Below are positions 1-8,600 of a DNA stretch of 64,000 nucleotides, one piece after another; the first letter of the stretch is position 1; each line of letters opens with the position of its first letter. The stretch comes from Actinopolyspora mzabensis. Lineage in GTDB: Bacteria > Actinomycetota > Actinomycetes > Mycobacteriales > Pseudonocardiaceae. The stretch is taken from NCBI RefSeq assembly GCF_900101095.1, contig NZ_FNFM01000004.1, forward strand, positions 248,001 to 312,000, read 5' to 3'. A program made the translations under genes and the position numbers. Under the pieces are notes generated by a model. That model was not told the DNA's origin. It saw nothing but the letters and a program-made list of their open reading frames with translations, and ran no database searches.

Positions 1-363
1 GTCGAGCGCGGCGTAGCGGTCCCTACCCGCGCTGCACAGCTGGCCGTCCGGGATGGCGGACTCGTGATTGCCGTTGACGCCGTTGACGTACAGGCCGTTC
101 CAGTTCCACATCGCGTTCGGGTTGGCCTGCCACGCCTGCCAACACATCGGGTCCTCTTCTTCCATCGCGGGGGACTGGAAGTTGTCGGCCCAACGGTCCC
201 AGCAGCCGTAGTTGCGGGTGGGTGGGTTGGTCGCGGACCCGTGGGCGCTGGCCTCTTCCGGCTGGCCCATCTGCATTCCGGCGAACATCGCGGTGGCGGC
301 GGCGGACAGGGCCACCACTCGCGTCAGTACGCCGGTGCGTCGACGAACGGAACGCTTGGACAT
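1..363 (-). CDS. AA10 lytic polysaccharide monooxygenase, N-terminal part (cut by window edge)
   Basis: Secreted copper enzyme that oxidatively cleaves chitin or cellulose. The 121 visible codons run off the left edge without a stop. Residues 1-40 form a signal peptide (Arg-rich start, Ala/Val core) ending ASA, and the mature chain begins HGSATNPPTRNYGCW. A mature N-terminal His is the first half of the copper-binding histidine brace, and the PPTR-Y-C pattern is typical of AA10. A Trp-rich stretch (WQAWQANPNAMWNWNG) and Cys pairs follow. The ATG at 363 has a GGAG ribosome site about 8 bases upstream. A perfect CebR-like palindrome lies 31 bases upstream of the start, so cello-oligosaccharide induction is likely. 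The second brace His and any carbohydrate-binding module lie outside the window, so substrate cannot be assigned. Confidence 0.88.
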   Translation of the reverse strand, partial: MSKRSVRRRTGVLTRVVALSAAATAMFAGMQMGQPEEASAHGSATNPPTRNYGCWDRWADNFQSPAMEEEDPMCWQAWQANPNAMWNWNGLYVNGVNGNHESAIPDGQLCSAGRDRYAALD

Positions 364-393
364 TTCGTCTCCTAGAGAGAGGAACATGGTGCA

Positions 394-407
394 TGGGAGC
401 GCTCCCA
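394..407. promoter_or_regulatory. CebR-type operator TGGGAGCGCTCCCA
   Basis: A perfect 14-base palindrome, TGGGAGCGCTCCCA, just upstream of the AA10 gene. It is identical to the published CebR box of Streptomyces, where the LacI-family repressor CebR represses cellulolytic genes until cellobiose or cellotriose is present. The regulator itself is not in this window. Confidence 0.85.
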
Positions 408-914
408 AAAAAACTCTAGCGAGTGCGCCGGAAGTTGTGAACCCTCTCACAGTAGGCATTGTCTTCCTTGAGGTCGCATGGGGAATGAGCCCTCCTCCGT
501 GAGGTTCCGTCGCCCATCGCTTCTCGGCCGAGCAGGGGGAGGTGCTTCTCGGAGAGTCGGCTCCGTAGGCCTTGGCACTTGCCGCCACAGGGGAGAGTCG
601 GAGCGAGACCACGCTCTTGCGCTCGTCGACACGAGGTGATCCGGCCTTCTGCTGGCGAGCTCGCCCCCAGTTTCCGGCTCAGAGCACTGCGCGCGATCTC
701 GGGGGTGCTGCTCGGGCCGGCAAGGTCAATGACATGTCTGGCCCATTCGGAGTAGTGGGTATCCCTGGATTCGTCGAAAACCGGCTAGTCGGCTTTTGTG
801 TTTACAAACCGCACAGGTGGTTTGTATATTGAGGTCGTTCTGGCATGCGGGGCTCGGGCATGCGGAGTCCTCGTGGCGCTGATGGACTCAGGGCAACGAA
901 ACTGGGAGCTGGCG
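408..914. other. Intergenic region, no supported gene
   Basis: About 500 bases between the divergent AA10 gene and the response regulator. Short open frames here show no recognisable domain. The only structured element I see is an inverted repeat at 803-826, listed separately; the promoter of the response regulator should lie near it. Confidence 0.6.
803..826. promoter_or_regulatory. Inverted repeat TACAAACC-N8-GGTTTGTA, possible TetR/autoregulator operator
   Basis: Perfect 8-base arms (TACAAACC at 803-810, GGTTTGTA at 819-826) separated by 8 bases, about 90 bases upstream of the response-regulator start. The ACAAACC/GGTTTGT half-sites resemble the autoregulatory elements bound by gamma-butyrolactone receptors of the TetR family. 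That resemblance is inference; any dimeric repressor could use it. Confidence 0.4.
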
Positions 915-1610
915 ATGCATCTTCTTGTGGTGGAGGACGAGAAGGACGTAGCCGTGGCCTTAACCAACGGTCTTCGACGACACGGTCACGCGGCTGTGGC
1001 GGTCAACACGGGCAATCACGCGCTGGATGCCTACCACGGCGTGGATCTCGTGTTGCTCGATCTGGACTTGCAGGACATGGACGGACTGGAGGTGTGCCGT
1101 AATATCCGAATGGCCTGCAATATTCCGATCATCGCGTTTACCGAGCGAAGTACGGAGTCGGAGAAGGTCATGGTGCTGCAGGCAGGTTCGGACGACTGCT
1201 TGGGCAAACCGTACGGGTTCCGGGAGCTGATGGCCCGCATCGATGCCGTTATGCGACGAGTGCGTTCGCGGTCGGGCAAACCATTCGTGGTCAGCGGTCC
1301 GCTGGAGATCGATCTCGCCACTAGGGAAGTTCGACTCAACAAAGAGCTTATCGAGCTGACCCGCAAGGAATTCGACCTGTTGTACTATCTGGCAAGTCGG
1401 CCCAGCGCCGTGATCTCGCGGCAGCAGCTGATGGCCGAGATATGGGGGGACCCGATTGTCGAATCGGCGGGGACGAGGATCAGTCGCACCATCGACACGC
1501 ACGTGAGTACCCTCCGAGGCAAGCTGGGATCCAACGATTGGATCCGCACCGTGCGCGGAGTTGGCTTCCGCTTCGATACGAAACAGGCGCCGCAACCCGA
1601 AGTGGTGTGA
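915..1610 (+). CDS. Orphan OmpR/PhoB-family response regulator
   Basis: A 231-residue two-component transcription factor. The receiver domain (about 1-115) has the acidic pair near residue 8, the phospho-acceptor Asp49 in VLLDLDLQDMDG, Thr76 and Lys98 in GKPYG. A winged-helix DNA-binding domain (about 130-223) carries the family pattern LTRKEFDLLYYLA and ends VRGVGFRF. The ATG at 915 is chosen because GGGAG lies 6 bases upstream and the protein then begins MHLLVVEDE, the normal receiver start; an earlier in-frame start only adds non-homologous residues. No sensor kinase is adjacent. Its position before the ACP/NRPS region suggests a pathway-specific activator, which is inference. Confidence 0.85.
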   Translation: MHLLVVEDEKDVAVALTNGLRRHGHAAVAVNTGNHALDAYHGVDLVLLDLDLQDMDGLEVCRNIRMACNIPIIAFTERSTESEKVMVLQAGSDDCLGKPYGFRELMARIDAVMRRVRSRSGKPFVVSGPLEIDLATREVRLNKELIELTRKEFDLLYYLASRPSAVISRQQLMAEIWGDPIVESAGTRISRTIDTHVSTLRGKLGSNDWIRTVRGVGFRFDTKQAPQPEVV

Positions 1611-2365
1611 GTGATTCGAGGTGGAAGGTGACGCACCAACACCGCCCCATCGTTGGCGGGCGGACGAATGCTCCAGCTGCCGTAGGTACTGGTGATCTCA
1701 TGGGGGTAGGGGCTCAGCTGGATCCGTTCCTCGTCGCGGTCGAGGCGATGCCGGTTATCCGCAGCTGTTCGGTACGTGTGTCCACGTTGAACCGGTGGTC
1801 CCGATCCGTGCGGAGTGGGTCAAGCGCAATCTTCGTATACCCTCCGCGACCCCCGGTTCGGTGAGCTGATGGTTGGGGCGTGGACGGGTGTGGCAAGGGA
1901 GAAGAAGAAATCTCGTGTGCTTCCGACGGGCGAGCTGATTGGCCGGCTGCCGCCGCTACGTGTGGTTGACACGGATTTGTTCGTCTCCCCCGGCGGAACC
2001 ACCTTCGATTCCCACGTGCCTGCGAGGGCGACGACTGTCGCTCCGTGATTCGGCGTGTTCGCATGCTGTTCGTGTCGAACGCCTGGTTCCGGTGCGGGCG
2101 CACGAGATGTTCCGGGACCGTCCCCGCAAAGATTTGTCAATATTTTTTCGAATCGATTGACACTTGCGTGCGTGAATCGAATAATTTCGTCGAATTTGTT
2201 TTCCGATTAACGCTCTGCTCGTGCTGACCTCGTCTCCTTCGTCGTATCCGACAGTCTTCGTCCGTACCGCTGTTCATCGTCTTGATCGGAGTTCTCGGCG
2301 TATCAGTCACGGAGACCGGCCCCCACTCCGTTCGGGTTAAACACGACAAGAAAGGACTCGACCCG
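1611..2365. other. Long intergenic region, no supported gene
   Basis: 755 bases without a convincing gene. One frame around 1745-1868 reads with plausible codon bias and ends in a stop but has no start or recognisable domain, so it may be a gene remnant. From 2125 to 2240 the DNA is markedly AT-rich for this genome (runs of T, and TTGACA-like text at 2157), which is likely the promoter of the ACP gene. Confidence 0.5.
2126..2144 (+). repeat. Upstream motif copy 1 (GCAAAGATTTGTCAATATT)
   Basis: Matches 16 of 19 bases of a second copy at 3971-3989. Both sit in AT-rich DNA upstream of a cluster gene: this copy 222 bases before the ACP, the other 158 bases before the TrpF-like gene. A shared activator or sigma-factor site is possible. 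Confidence 0.45.
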
Positions 2366-2773
2366 ATGGCCACATCAGACCCACTGGCTCACGAGGCTCC
2401 TGATCTCGATCCGGAGACACTGCGTACCGCCAGTATCGACGAGCGCATCGACAGCATCGAGGAGTTCCTCTGTCATGAGCTGGATCGGGCGTTGGACCTA
2501 CCCCCCGATTCTCGTTGCGACCCCCGTAGGCCGTTTCATGCCCAGGGGGTGGGTTCCATGACGGCACTGCGACTCAAAAAGCAACTCGAGTCGGTGCTGT
2601 GCATCGAGATCGAAATCGTGCAGCTCCTGCGCTCACAGAGTCCGGCCGAGCTGGCAGCGCTGTGCGCGCTGCGGATCGAGGACCCCACGCTCTCCGGCAA
2701 GGACTCTCCCAAGACGGTGAGTCGGTCCTGTGGTTCTTCGGTGTGCAGCGATGAGCGGCCCTCGGGTGAGTGA
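2366..2773 (+). CDS. Stand-alone acyl carrier protein (PKS/NRPS type)
   Basis: A 135-residue carrier protein that would hold an acyl or aminoacyl group on phosphopantetheine. The core runs from about residue 28 to 108. The attachment Ser64 is in GVGSMTAL, a variant of the usual D/G-x-S-L/M motif at the start of helix 2, followed by an LKKQLESVL helix. The ATG at 2366 has AAAGGA about 9 bases upstream; the 28 residues before it are not carrier-like. The last 30 residues are Ser/Cys-rich tail. The stop overlaps the broken PPTase gene, so the two formed one unit. Its partner enzyme is not evident; the only synthetase nearby has its own carrier domain. Confidence 0.75.
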   Translation: MATSDPLAHEAPDLDPETLRTASIDERIDSIEEFLCHELDRALDLPPDSRCDPRRPFHAQGVGSMTALRLKKQLESVLCIEIEIVQLLRSQSPAELAALCALRIEDPTLSGKDSPKTVSRSCGSSVCSDERPSGE

Positions 2774-3413
2774 TGGTCAGCAGGATCTGTGGTTGCTCCG
2801 ACAGCCGTGGATCGAACAGCCCGGAGATCGGTTGAGCACCGCCGAACTCGACGAGTACGAACGGATGCGGGCGGCAACGTTCAACCGGACGCATGACCGG
2901 CTGTTGTCCCTTGCAGTCCATATCGGCCTGCGTCGTCCACTGGGTTCCTATCCGGATATCGTGCCCGAGGCGCGCTTCACCGGGGAAACCCGTCCGAATT
3001 GCGGCGCACCCCACGGTCGCCCGGTTTGGTCGGCGTTCCGTTGCACTATTCGTCGTCACATACCAGCGGCCTCGCACTCCTCGGAGTGGCAACGGAGCCA
3101 GGCGGAGTGGAGGGGGAGGTGTAGCCGTCCCCGGAGACCGTGGATTTGTGCAGTTTCCGCGCTGCACCCTACCGAACAAGCGGAGTTGGGGCCCTGACGG
3201 ACTCGCAGTGCCGATGGTCATTCGGGCGGCTGTGGCCGCACAGCGAGGCCTGGCTGAAGTGGGCTCGGTACCGGACTCGATCGTGATCCGGCAGCCGACT
3301 CTCCTGGTGAGCTCACCGATGACGCGGTGTCGTCCGCGCTGAGGAGATGGACCGTGCGCAGCTTTGCCCGCGTTTCCGATCACGTCAATCACGTTGCCGC
3401 GATTGCCGAATAA
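2751..3413 (+). pseudogene. Sfp-type 4'-phosphopantetheinyl transferase, multiply frameshifted
   Basis: The full length of an Sfp-like transferase (about 221 codons) can be followed, but only by changing frame. The N-terminal part is in the frame of the ATG at 2751, including CGAPHGRP near 3000. VPLHYSSSHTSGLALLGVA is in another frame from about 3026 and meets a stop near 3122. LHPTEQAELG returns to the first frame and ends at the stop 3195-3197. FGRLWPHSEAWLKW, the W-x-x-KEA helix with Lys changed to Ser, is in the second frame. GTGLDRDP through WTVRSF to HVAAIAE is back in the first frame, ending TAA at 3411. At least four frame changes mean the gene is dead unless the sequence is wrong. 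It would have activated the overlapping ACP and the NRPS carrier domain. Confidence 0.8.
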
Positions 3414-3533
3414 AATTCTTTGTCAAACTTGTTGTTGTGAGCGCCGGTTGGTCGACACAATTGAATTTGTCCTGGTGAACGGTGTCTTTCGGAACACGCT
3501 GGCGGGCACTTCCTGTCTCTTCAGGAGATTTCC

Positions 3534-3700
3534 ATGTCTTACAGACCCATCAACCTCGCTGCCGTCATCGGTAGCGTACGAAACGGCCGTTTCGGCCCGA
3601 CCGTCGCCAACTGGTTTTTTGGCCGGTCCCGGATCCGAGAGGTGTGCTTTCCGGACTAGTCGACCTTGCGAAGTACCCCTTGCCGTTTTGTGCCGAGGTT
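3534..3700 (+). pseudogene. NADPH-dependent FMN reductase fragment, frameshifted and truncated
   Basis: The ATG at 3534, with AGGAG upstream, opens a frame reading INLAAVIGSVRNGRFGPTVA, the flavodoxin-like phosphate-binding start of NAD(P)H-dependent FMN reductases. That frame stops near 3657. In the next frame the family text continues as LVDLAKYPLPF (about 3650-3685), corresponding to the usual VDLADxPLPF, and then homology ends; the Pro-Glu-Tyr-Asn region is absent. It is therefore both frameshifted and deleted. A flavin reductase would fit beside the NRPS, whose oxidase domain uses FMN. Confidence 0.7.
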
Positions 3701-4147
3701 CATGCGGTGAGGTTTCGAGAGGTGAGCAGTTTTCACAACCGGTGGGACGAGTTCGGGGAAGGCGGCGAATCCGGAGGCCGGCGGGAACAGGGGGCGAGGG
3801 GCTGGAGCGAGCCCGGGCCGGTATTTCCGGTACGGCTTGAGTATGGGTTGTATCGTGTCGGGCAACATGTGCGGCCTACTCGTGGCTTCCGAGGACGAGG
3901 ATGCCGTGGGGGCCCGTGGTTTCGGGTATTTACTGGGGTTTACCTCTGAGGTCGAGTCCGACAACGACTTGCAAAGATTTAACAAAATTACCCGCGACGA
4001 TGATTAACATCGAGGTTTTGGTGTGCGACACTGTTTTCGGTTTCGCGCATTCGCATCGAAGGACGGAGCACGGAGAAGCGCGAGTTTTCCGTGGTTTCGA
4101 GTGAAACTGTTTATTTTTGCGAACGACCTTTTCAGGAGGAAGTGAAG
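3701..4147. other. Intergenic DNA upstream of the TrpF-like gene
   Basis: No recognisable coding sequence follows the flavin-reductase fragment. The stretch 3960-4020 is AT-rich and contains the second copy of the GCAAAGATTT motif. A strong AGGAGG ribosome site (4135-4141) belongs to the next gene. Confidence 0.5.
3971..3989 (+). repeat. Upstream motif copy 2 (GCAAAGATTTAACAAAATT)
   Basis: Second copy of the motif at 2126-2144, differing at three of 19 positions, 158 bases before the TrpF-like gene. A weaker relative (CTTTGTCAAACTT) occurs near 3418, before the flavin-reductase fragment. Confidence 0.45.
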
Positions 4148-4822
4148 ATGAATCGACTCGTCCAGGTTGCCGGGATTATCGATGCCGACGAGGCGGCGCT
4201 GCTTTGTGCCGAGGGGGTCGATTGGCTGGGGTTCCCACTACGGCTGCCCTCGGGCAAGGACGACATCTCCGAGGAAGACGCTACGAAGATCGTTTCCGGT
4301 CTCGAGTCCCCCCGTGCCGGGGTGCTGATCAGCTATCTGACCGACGCGGATGAAGTCAGCGAGTTCTGCACTCAACTGGGTGTGACCGCCGTGCAACTGC
4401 ACGGCGATGTGGCCGACGACCAGTTGCGCAAGCTGAAATCCGATCGCCCCGACCTGTACGTCCTCAAGAGCCTGGTGGTGCGCGAGGACAATGCCGAGGA
4501 GCTGCTGGCGCTGGTCGACGCGGTGGCGGACTCGGTGGACATGTTCATCACCGATACCTACAACCCGGCCACCGGAGGGAAAGGTGCGACGGGCTTGACG
4601 CACGACTGGGAGGTCAGTGCCGAGCTGGTTCGCCGTTCCCCGAAGCCGCTGATGATGGCAGGCGGACTGAATCCGGACAACGTGGCCGAGGCGATTCGAC
4701 AGGTGCGGCCAGCCGCGGTGGACGCTCACACCGGCCTGGAGGGGCCGGACGGGCGCAAGGACGTGGCCAAGGTTCGCAAGTTCGTTTCCGAGTCCCGCCG
4801 CGCCTTCGCTCAACTCGGCTGA
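4148..4822 (+). CDS. TrpF-like (phosphoribosylanthranilate isomerase family) protein with altered active site
   Basis: A 224-residue TIM-barrel protein of the PRA isomerase family. TrpF converts N-phosphoribosylanthranilate to an aminodeoxyribulose phosphate by Amadori rearrangement. The phosphate-binding elements are present: GGKGATGLTHDW (about 144-155) and MAGGLNPDNV near 180, and the candidate general acid Asp136 is kept in FITDTY. The N-terminal VKICG signature, which carries the catalytic Cys, is here VQVAG (residues 5-9), so Lys is Gln6 and Cys is Ala8. It is therefore unlikely to be the tryptophan enzyme. It opens a same-strand run with the UPRT and NRPS. A binding or isomerisation role on a phosphoribosyl compound is inference. 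Confidence 0.8.
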   Translation: MNRLVQVAGIIDADEAALLCAEGVDWLGFPLRLPSGKDDISEEDATKIVSGLESPRAGVLISYLTDADEVSEFCTQLGVTAVQLHGDVADDQLRKLKSDRPDLYVLKSLVVREDNAEELLALVDAVADSVDMFITDTYNPATGGKGATGLTHDWEVSAELVRRSPKPLMMAGGLNPDNVAEAIRQVRPAAVDAHTGLEGPDGRKDVAKVRKFVSESRRAFAQLG

Positions 4823-4889
4823 CACCGGAAGCAGACCGGTCGGCCATGTGATCGTTCGTGCTCACCTCATCCACCAGGAGCGTCACGTC

Positions 4890-5573
4890 ATGACGAGCAT
4901 CGACAATGTCCATCCGCTGCCACAGACCAATCAGCTGCGGGCGATGCACACCATCATCCGCGACAAGCACGCGTCCCGAGCAGACTTCGTCTTCTACTCG
5001 CGCAGAATAATCCGCCTCCTGCTGGAGGCGAGCATGGATTTACTGCCGTTCGACAAACACGAGGTCACCACGTCGGTGGGCGAGACCTACCACGGATTGA
5101 AGTTCAGTTCGAAACTCTGCGCGGTGCCGGTCATCCGGGCCGGAGAGAGCATGGAAGCCGAACTGCGGGAGATACATCCGAGCATTCGCATCGGCAAGAT
5201 CCTCGTCCAGCGGGACAAGGAGACCAAGCTTCCGCACCTGTATTACTCCCACCTGCCGGACGACATCGCCGAGCGGCAAGTGCTGCTGCTGGAACCGATG
5301 CTGGCCACGGGCGGTTCGGCACTCGCGGCGATCGAAGTTCTGCTCGGCGCGGGCGTGCCGGAGGAAAACATCGTTTTCGTCAACTTCCTCGCCTCCCCGT
5401 CCGGGATCGACACCGTCTGCCGGACTCACCCGAAGTTGAAGATCGTCACTTCCTCGATCGAGGAGCGCCTGAACGAGAACTCCTTCATGATTCCCGGAAT
5501 CGGTGACTTCGGGGATCGCTATTTCGGGACCGCCGACTCGGGGGCGCGGGAAGCCGCTCGGGCAGGGCGTTGA
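4890..5573 (+). CDS. Uracil phosphoribosyltransferase, eukaryote-like type
   Basis: A 227-residue phosphoribosyltransferase converting uracil and PRPP to UMP. It reads like the eukaryotic (Fur1/Toxoplasma-type) family: IIRDKHASRADFVFYSRR near the start, GETYHGLKF, IRAGESMEAELRE, the PRPP loop EPMLATGGSA (135-144), and the uracil-binding end IPGIGDFGDRYFGT. The ATG at 4890 has AGGAG 9 bases before it; an earlier ATG lacks one. A housekeeping upp would not be expected inside an NRPS operon. In the minimycin pathway a UPRT (MinD) protects the producer by raising UMP against a toxic C-nucleotide, so self-resistance is the best hypothesis. That transfer of role is inference. Confidence 0.88.
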   Translation: MTSIDNVHPLPQTNQLRAMHTIIRDKHASRADFVFYSRRIIRLLLEASMDLLPFDKHEVTTSVGETYHGLKFSSKLCAVPVIRAGESMEAELREIHPSIRIGKILVQRDKETKLPHLYYSHLPDDIAERQVLLLEPMLATGGSALAAIEVLLGAGVPEENIVFVNFLASPSGIDTVCRTHPKLKIVTSSIEERLNENSFMIPGIGDFGDRYFGTADSGAREAARAGR

Positions 5574-5625
5574 GAGAGCGAAACAGTTGTAAACGCGAAA
5601 CCGCGTACCAGCAAGTTAGGGGAAC

Positions 5626-8600
5626 ATGTTGGAAACCGCACAGTTCATCGAACGAAGACAGGACACTCTGCTGGGATCCTGCTTACCCGAGCTGTTGAAG
5701 CAGCAGGCGGCTGCGCAGCCCGAAGCCGTGGCGGTCGCTGACAACGATCGGCAGCTGAGCTATCGGGAGCTGACCGAGGCCAGCACGCGGCTGGCCGCAC
5801 ATCTGAATCACCTGGGGGTGACCACCGAGACCCGCGTCGGCTTGTACGTCGAACCGTCCCTGGAACTGATGACGGGGGCGTGGGGCGTGCTGTTCTCCGG
5901 AGGTGCCTACCTGCCGCTGTCTCCGGAGTACCCCGAAGACCGGCTGCGGTACATGATCGAGGACAGCGGTACGAAGGTCATCGTCACCCAGGGGCATCTC
6001 GTCGAGCGCCTGGCGCAACTGGCGCCGCAGGGCACGAAGATCGTCACGTTGGACGACGCGGAAGAGTGCGTTTCCACTCCGGACCAGGTTCCGAGTTCCG
6101 ACAACTTGGCGTATGTCATCTACACCTCCGGCAGTACCGGCAGGCCGAAGGGCGTGATGATCGAGCATCGTAGTCTTGCTTCTCAGCTGCGGTGGATGTT
6201 CTCCCGTGGTTACCTGGGCAAGCACACCACGGTGCTGCAGAAGACGCCGATGAGTTTCGACGCGGCGCAGTGGGAGATTCTGGCTCCGGCCTGCGGTGCT
6301 CGGGTCGTCATGGGGCCGCCCGGTAGCTACCGGGATCCCGAACTGCTCAACGAGACGATCATCGAACACGACATCACCACGCTGCAGTGCGTCCCCACCC
6401 TCCTCCAAGCACTGCTGGAGACCGAGGAGTTCCGCAAATGCGTCTCGCTGCGCTGGGTTTTCTCCGGCGGTGAGGCGCTGTCGAAGCAGCTGGCGCGCCA
6501 GCTCGTCGACGACTTGCCCTCGGTTTCCCTGGTGAATCTCTACGGACCAACCGAGTGCACGATCAACGCGACCGCTTACTCGGTCGACCCCGCCACGGTC
6601 GGAGAGGGCGGGGGGACGGTCCCGATCGGCACGCCGGTCGACAACACCCAGTGCTTCATCCTGGACGCGGAAATGGCCCCGGTCCCCATTGGTGAGACCG
6701 GTGAGCTCTACATCGGCGGGAAGCAGCTGGCACGCGGTTATCTGCATCAGCCGGAGATGACCGAACAGCTTTTCGTCCCGTCCCCGTTCGTGCCGATGGA
6801 GCGGCTGTACAGAACCGGTGATCTGGCGTACTGGAACTCCGACGGCACGATCCAGTTCTCCGGGCGGGCCGACAACCAGGTCAAGCTACGCGGCTACCGC
6901 GTGGAGCTTGACGAGATCGCACTGGGGATCGAGGAGCACACCTGGGTTCGACGAGCCGCAGCCATCTGTACCGAGGACCCCAGGACAGGCTTTCAGGACC
7001 TGGTGGGCTGCGTTCAGCTGAACGCCAAGGAAGCGGCTCTGATGGATCAGGGCAACCACGGTTCCCACCATCAGTCCAAGGCCAACAAGCTCCAGGTCAA
7101 GGCGCAACTGTCCAACCCGGGGCTTCCCGAACCGGACGAGCTGGCCGGGCTGCCCGCTGTGGACCTGCTCAACGAGCAACCCACGACGAGGCAGCAGCAG
7201 GAGGTCTTCGCTCGCAAGACCTACCGCTTCTACGAGGGCGGCGAGGTCAGCGCGGCAGACATCCACGAGCTGTTGCGGCCGCGGTCGATCAGTGACTTTT
7301 CCAGGAACCTGGATGAGTTGTCGTTCGCCGAGCTGGGGGAGCTGCTGCGTTGGTTCGGTCAGTTCCACAGTGACGAACGACTGCTGCCGAAGTACGCCTA
7401 CGCCTCTCCGGGGGCGCTCTACGCGACACGGATGTATCTGGAGATCTCCGGGATCTCGGGTCTGGAACCAGGTGTGTACTACTACCACCCGGCCGAGCAC
7501 CGGCTGGTGCGGTTCGGTCGGGTCACGGACTCCCGCGAAGTGCGGCTGAAGGTTCACTTCCTGGGCAAGCAGCAGGCCGTCGAGCCGGTGTACAAGAACA
7601 ACATCCGGGAAGTGCTGGAGTTCGAGACCGGCCACATGCTCGGAGTGTTCGAGGAAGTGCTGCCCGAGTACGGGCTGTCCATTCGCCCGCTGGAGTACCG
7701 GGAAGCGGTCAGGGAAGAACTGGGCGCTGCAGCGGAGGACCACTATCTGGGCACCTTCGAGATTCGCCCGAACGACGGTGTGCCCCAGCCGGAGGCCACC
7801 GAGATCTACGTGCAGGCCCATCCCGGACGTATGGCCGACCTGCAGGCGGGCCAGTACCGGTACCGGAACGGTGAACTGGAACTCATCTCCCATGAGCTCG
7901 TGCTGGGCAAGCACGTGATAGCGATCAATCAGCAGGTCTACGAGCGGGCGAGCTTCGCGATCACGGCAGTCAGCCGTGCCGCCGAAGAGTGGCTGGAGTA
8001 CATCAGCCTGGGGAGCAAACTGCACCACTTGCAGCGCAACGACCTGTCACTGGGGTTCATGTCCTCGGGATACAGCTCGAAGACCGGCTTTCCGTTGCCA
8101 TCCGCGCAGCGCATGGACGATATCCTCACCTCCTGCGACATCGCCCCCGGGCCCTCGTACTTCTTCCTGGGTGGGCGGGTCAGTCCGGAACAGATCCGCA
8201 GCGAGGGCATGTACGAGGACATGGTCCACATGAGGGGGCCCGCGGAGATCATCAAGGACGATCTGGCTCATTTCCTGCCCGACTACATGATTCCGAACCG
8301 GATCGTGCTGCTCGACGAGATGCCGTTGACCGCGAACGGCAAGGTCGACTGCAAGACGCTGGCGGCTTCCGACGACTTGAAGCCCGCGGAAACTCCCGAC
8401 GGCTACGTGGCCCCCGAGACGTCCACCGAACGATGGTTGGCCACGGAGTGGGGCAAGGTACTGAAGTACGAGGACGTGTCGATGGCGGACGATTTCTTCG
8501 TCTGCCGAGGTAACTCGCTGATCGCCGTCACACTCGTCAACAAGATCAATCGGGAATTCGGAACGCGACTGCCGTTCCAGATCGTGTTCGAGTACCCGAA

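Noticed and set aside
1714-2140. Small frames on both strands in the gap before the ACP
   Set aside because: No ribosome site at good spacing, no family match that I can see, and the frames conflict with each other; kept only as a possible remnant.
2751-3197. Reading the first PPTase segment as a complete short gene
   Set aside because: After CGAPHGRP the frame loses homology while the family sequence continues in the other frame, so it is a broken gene rather than a short one.
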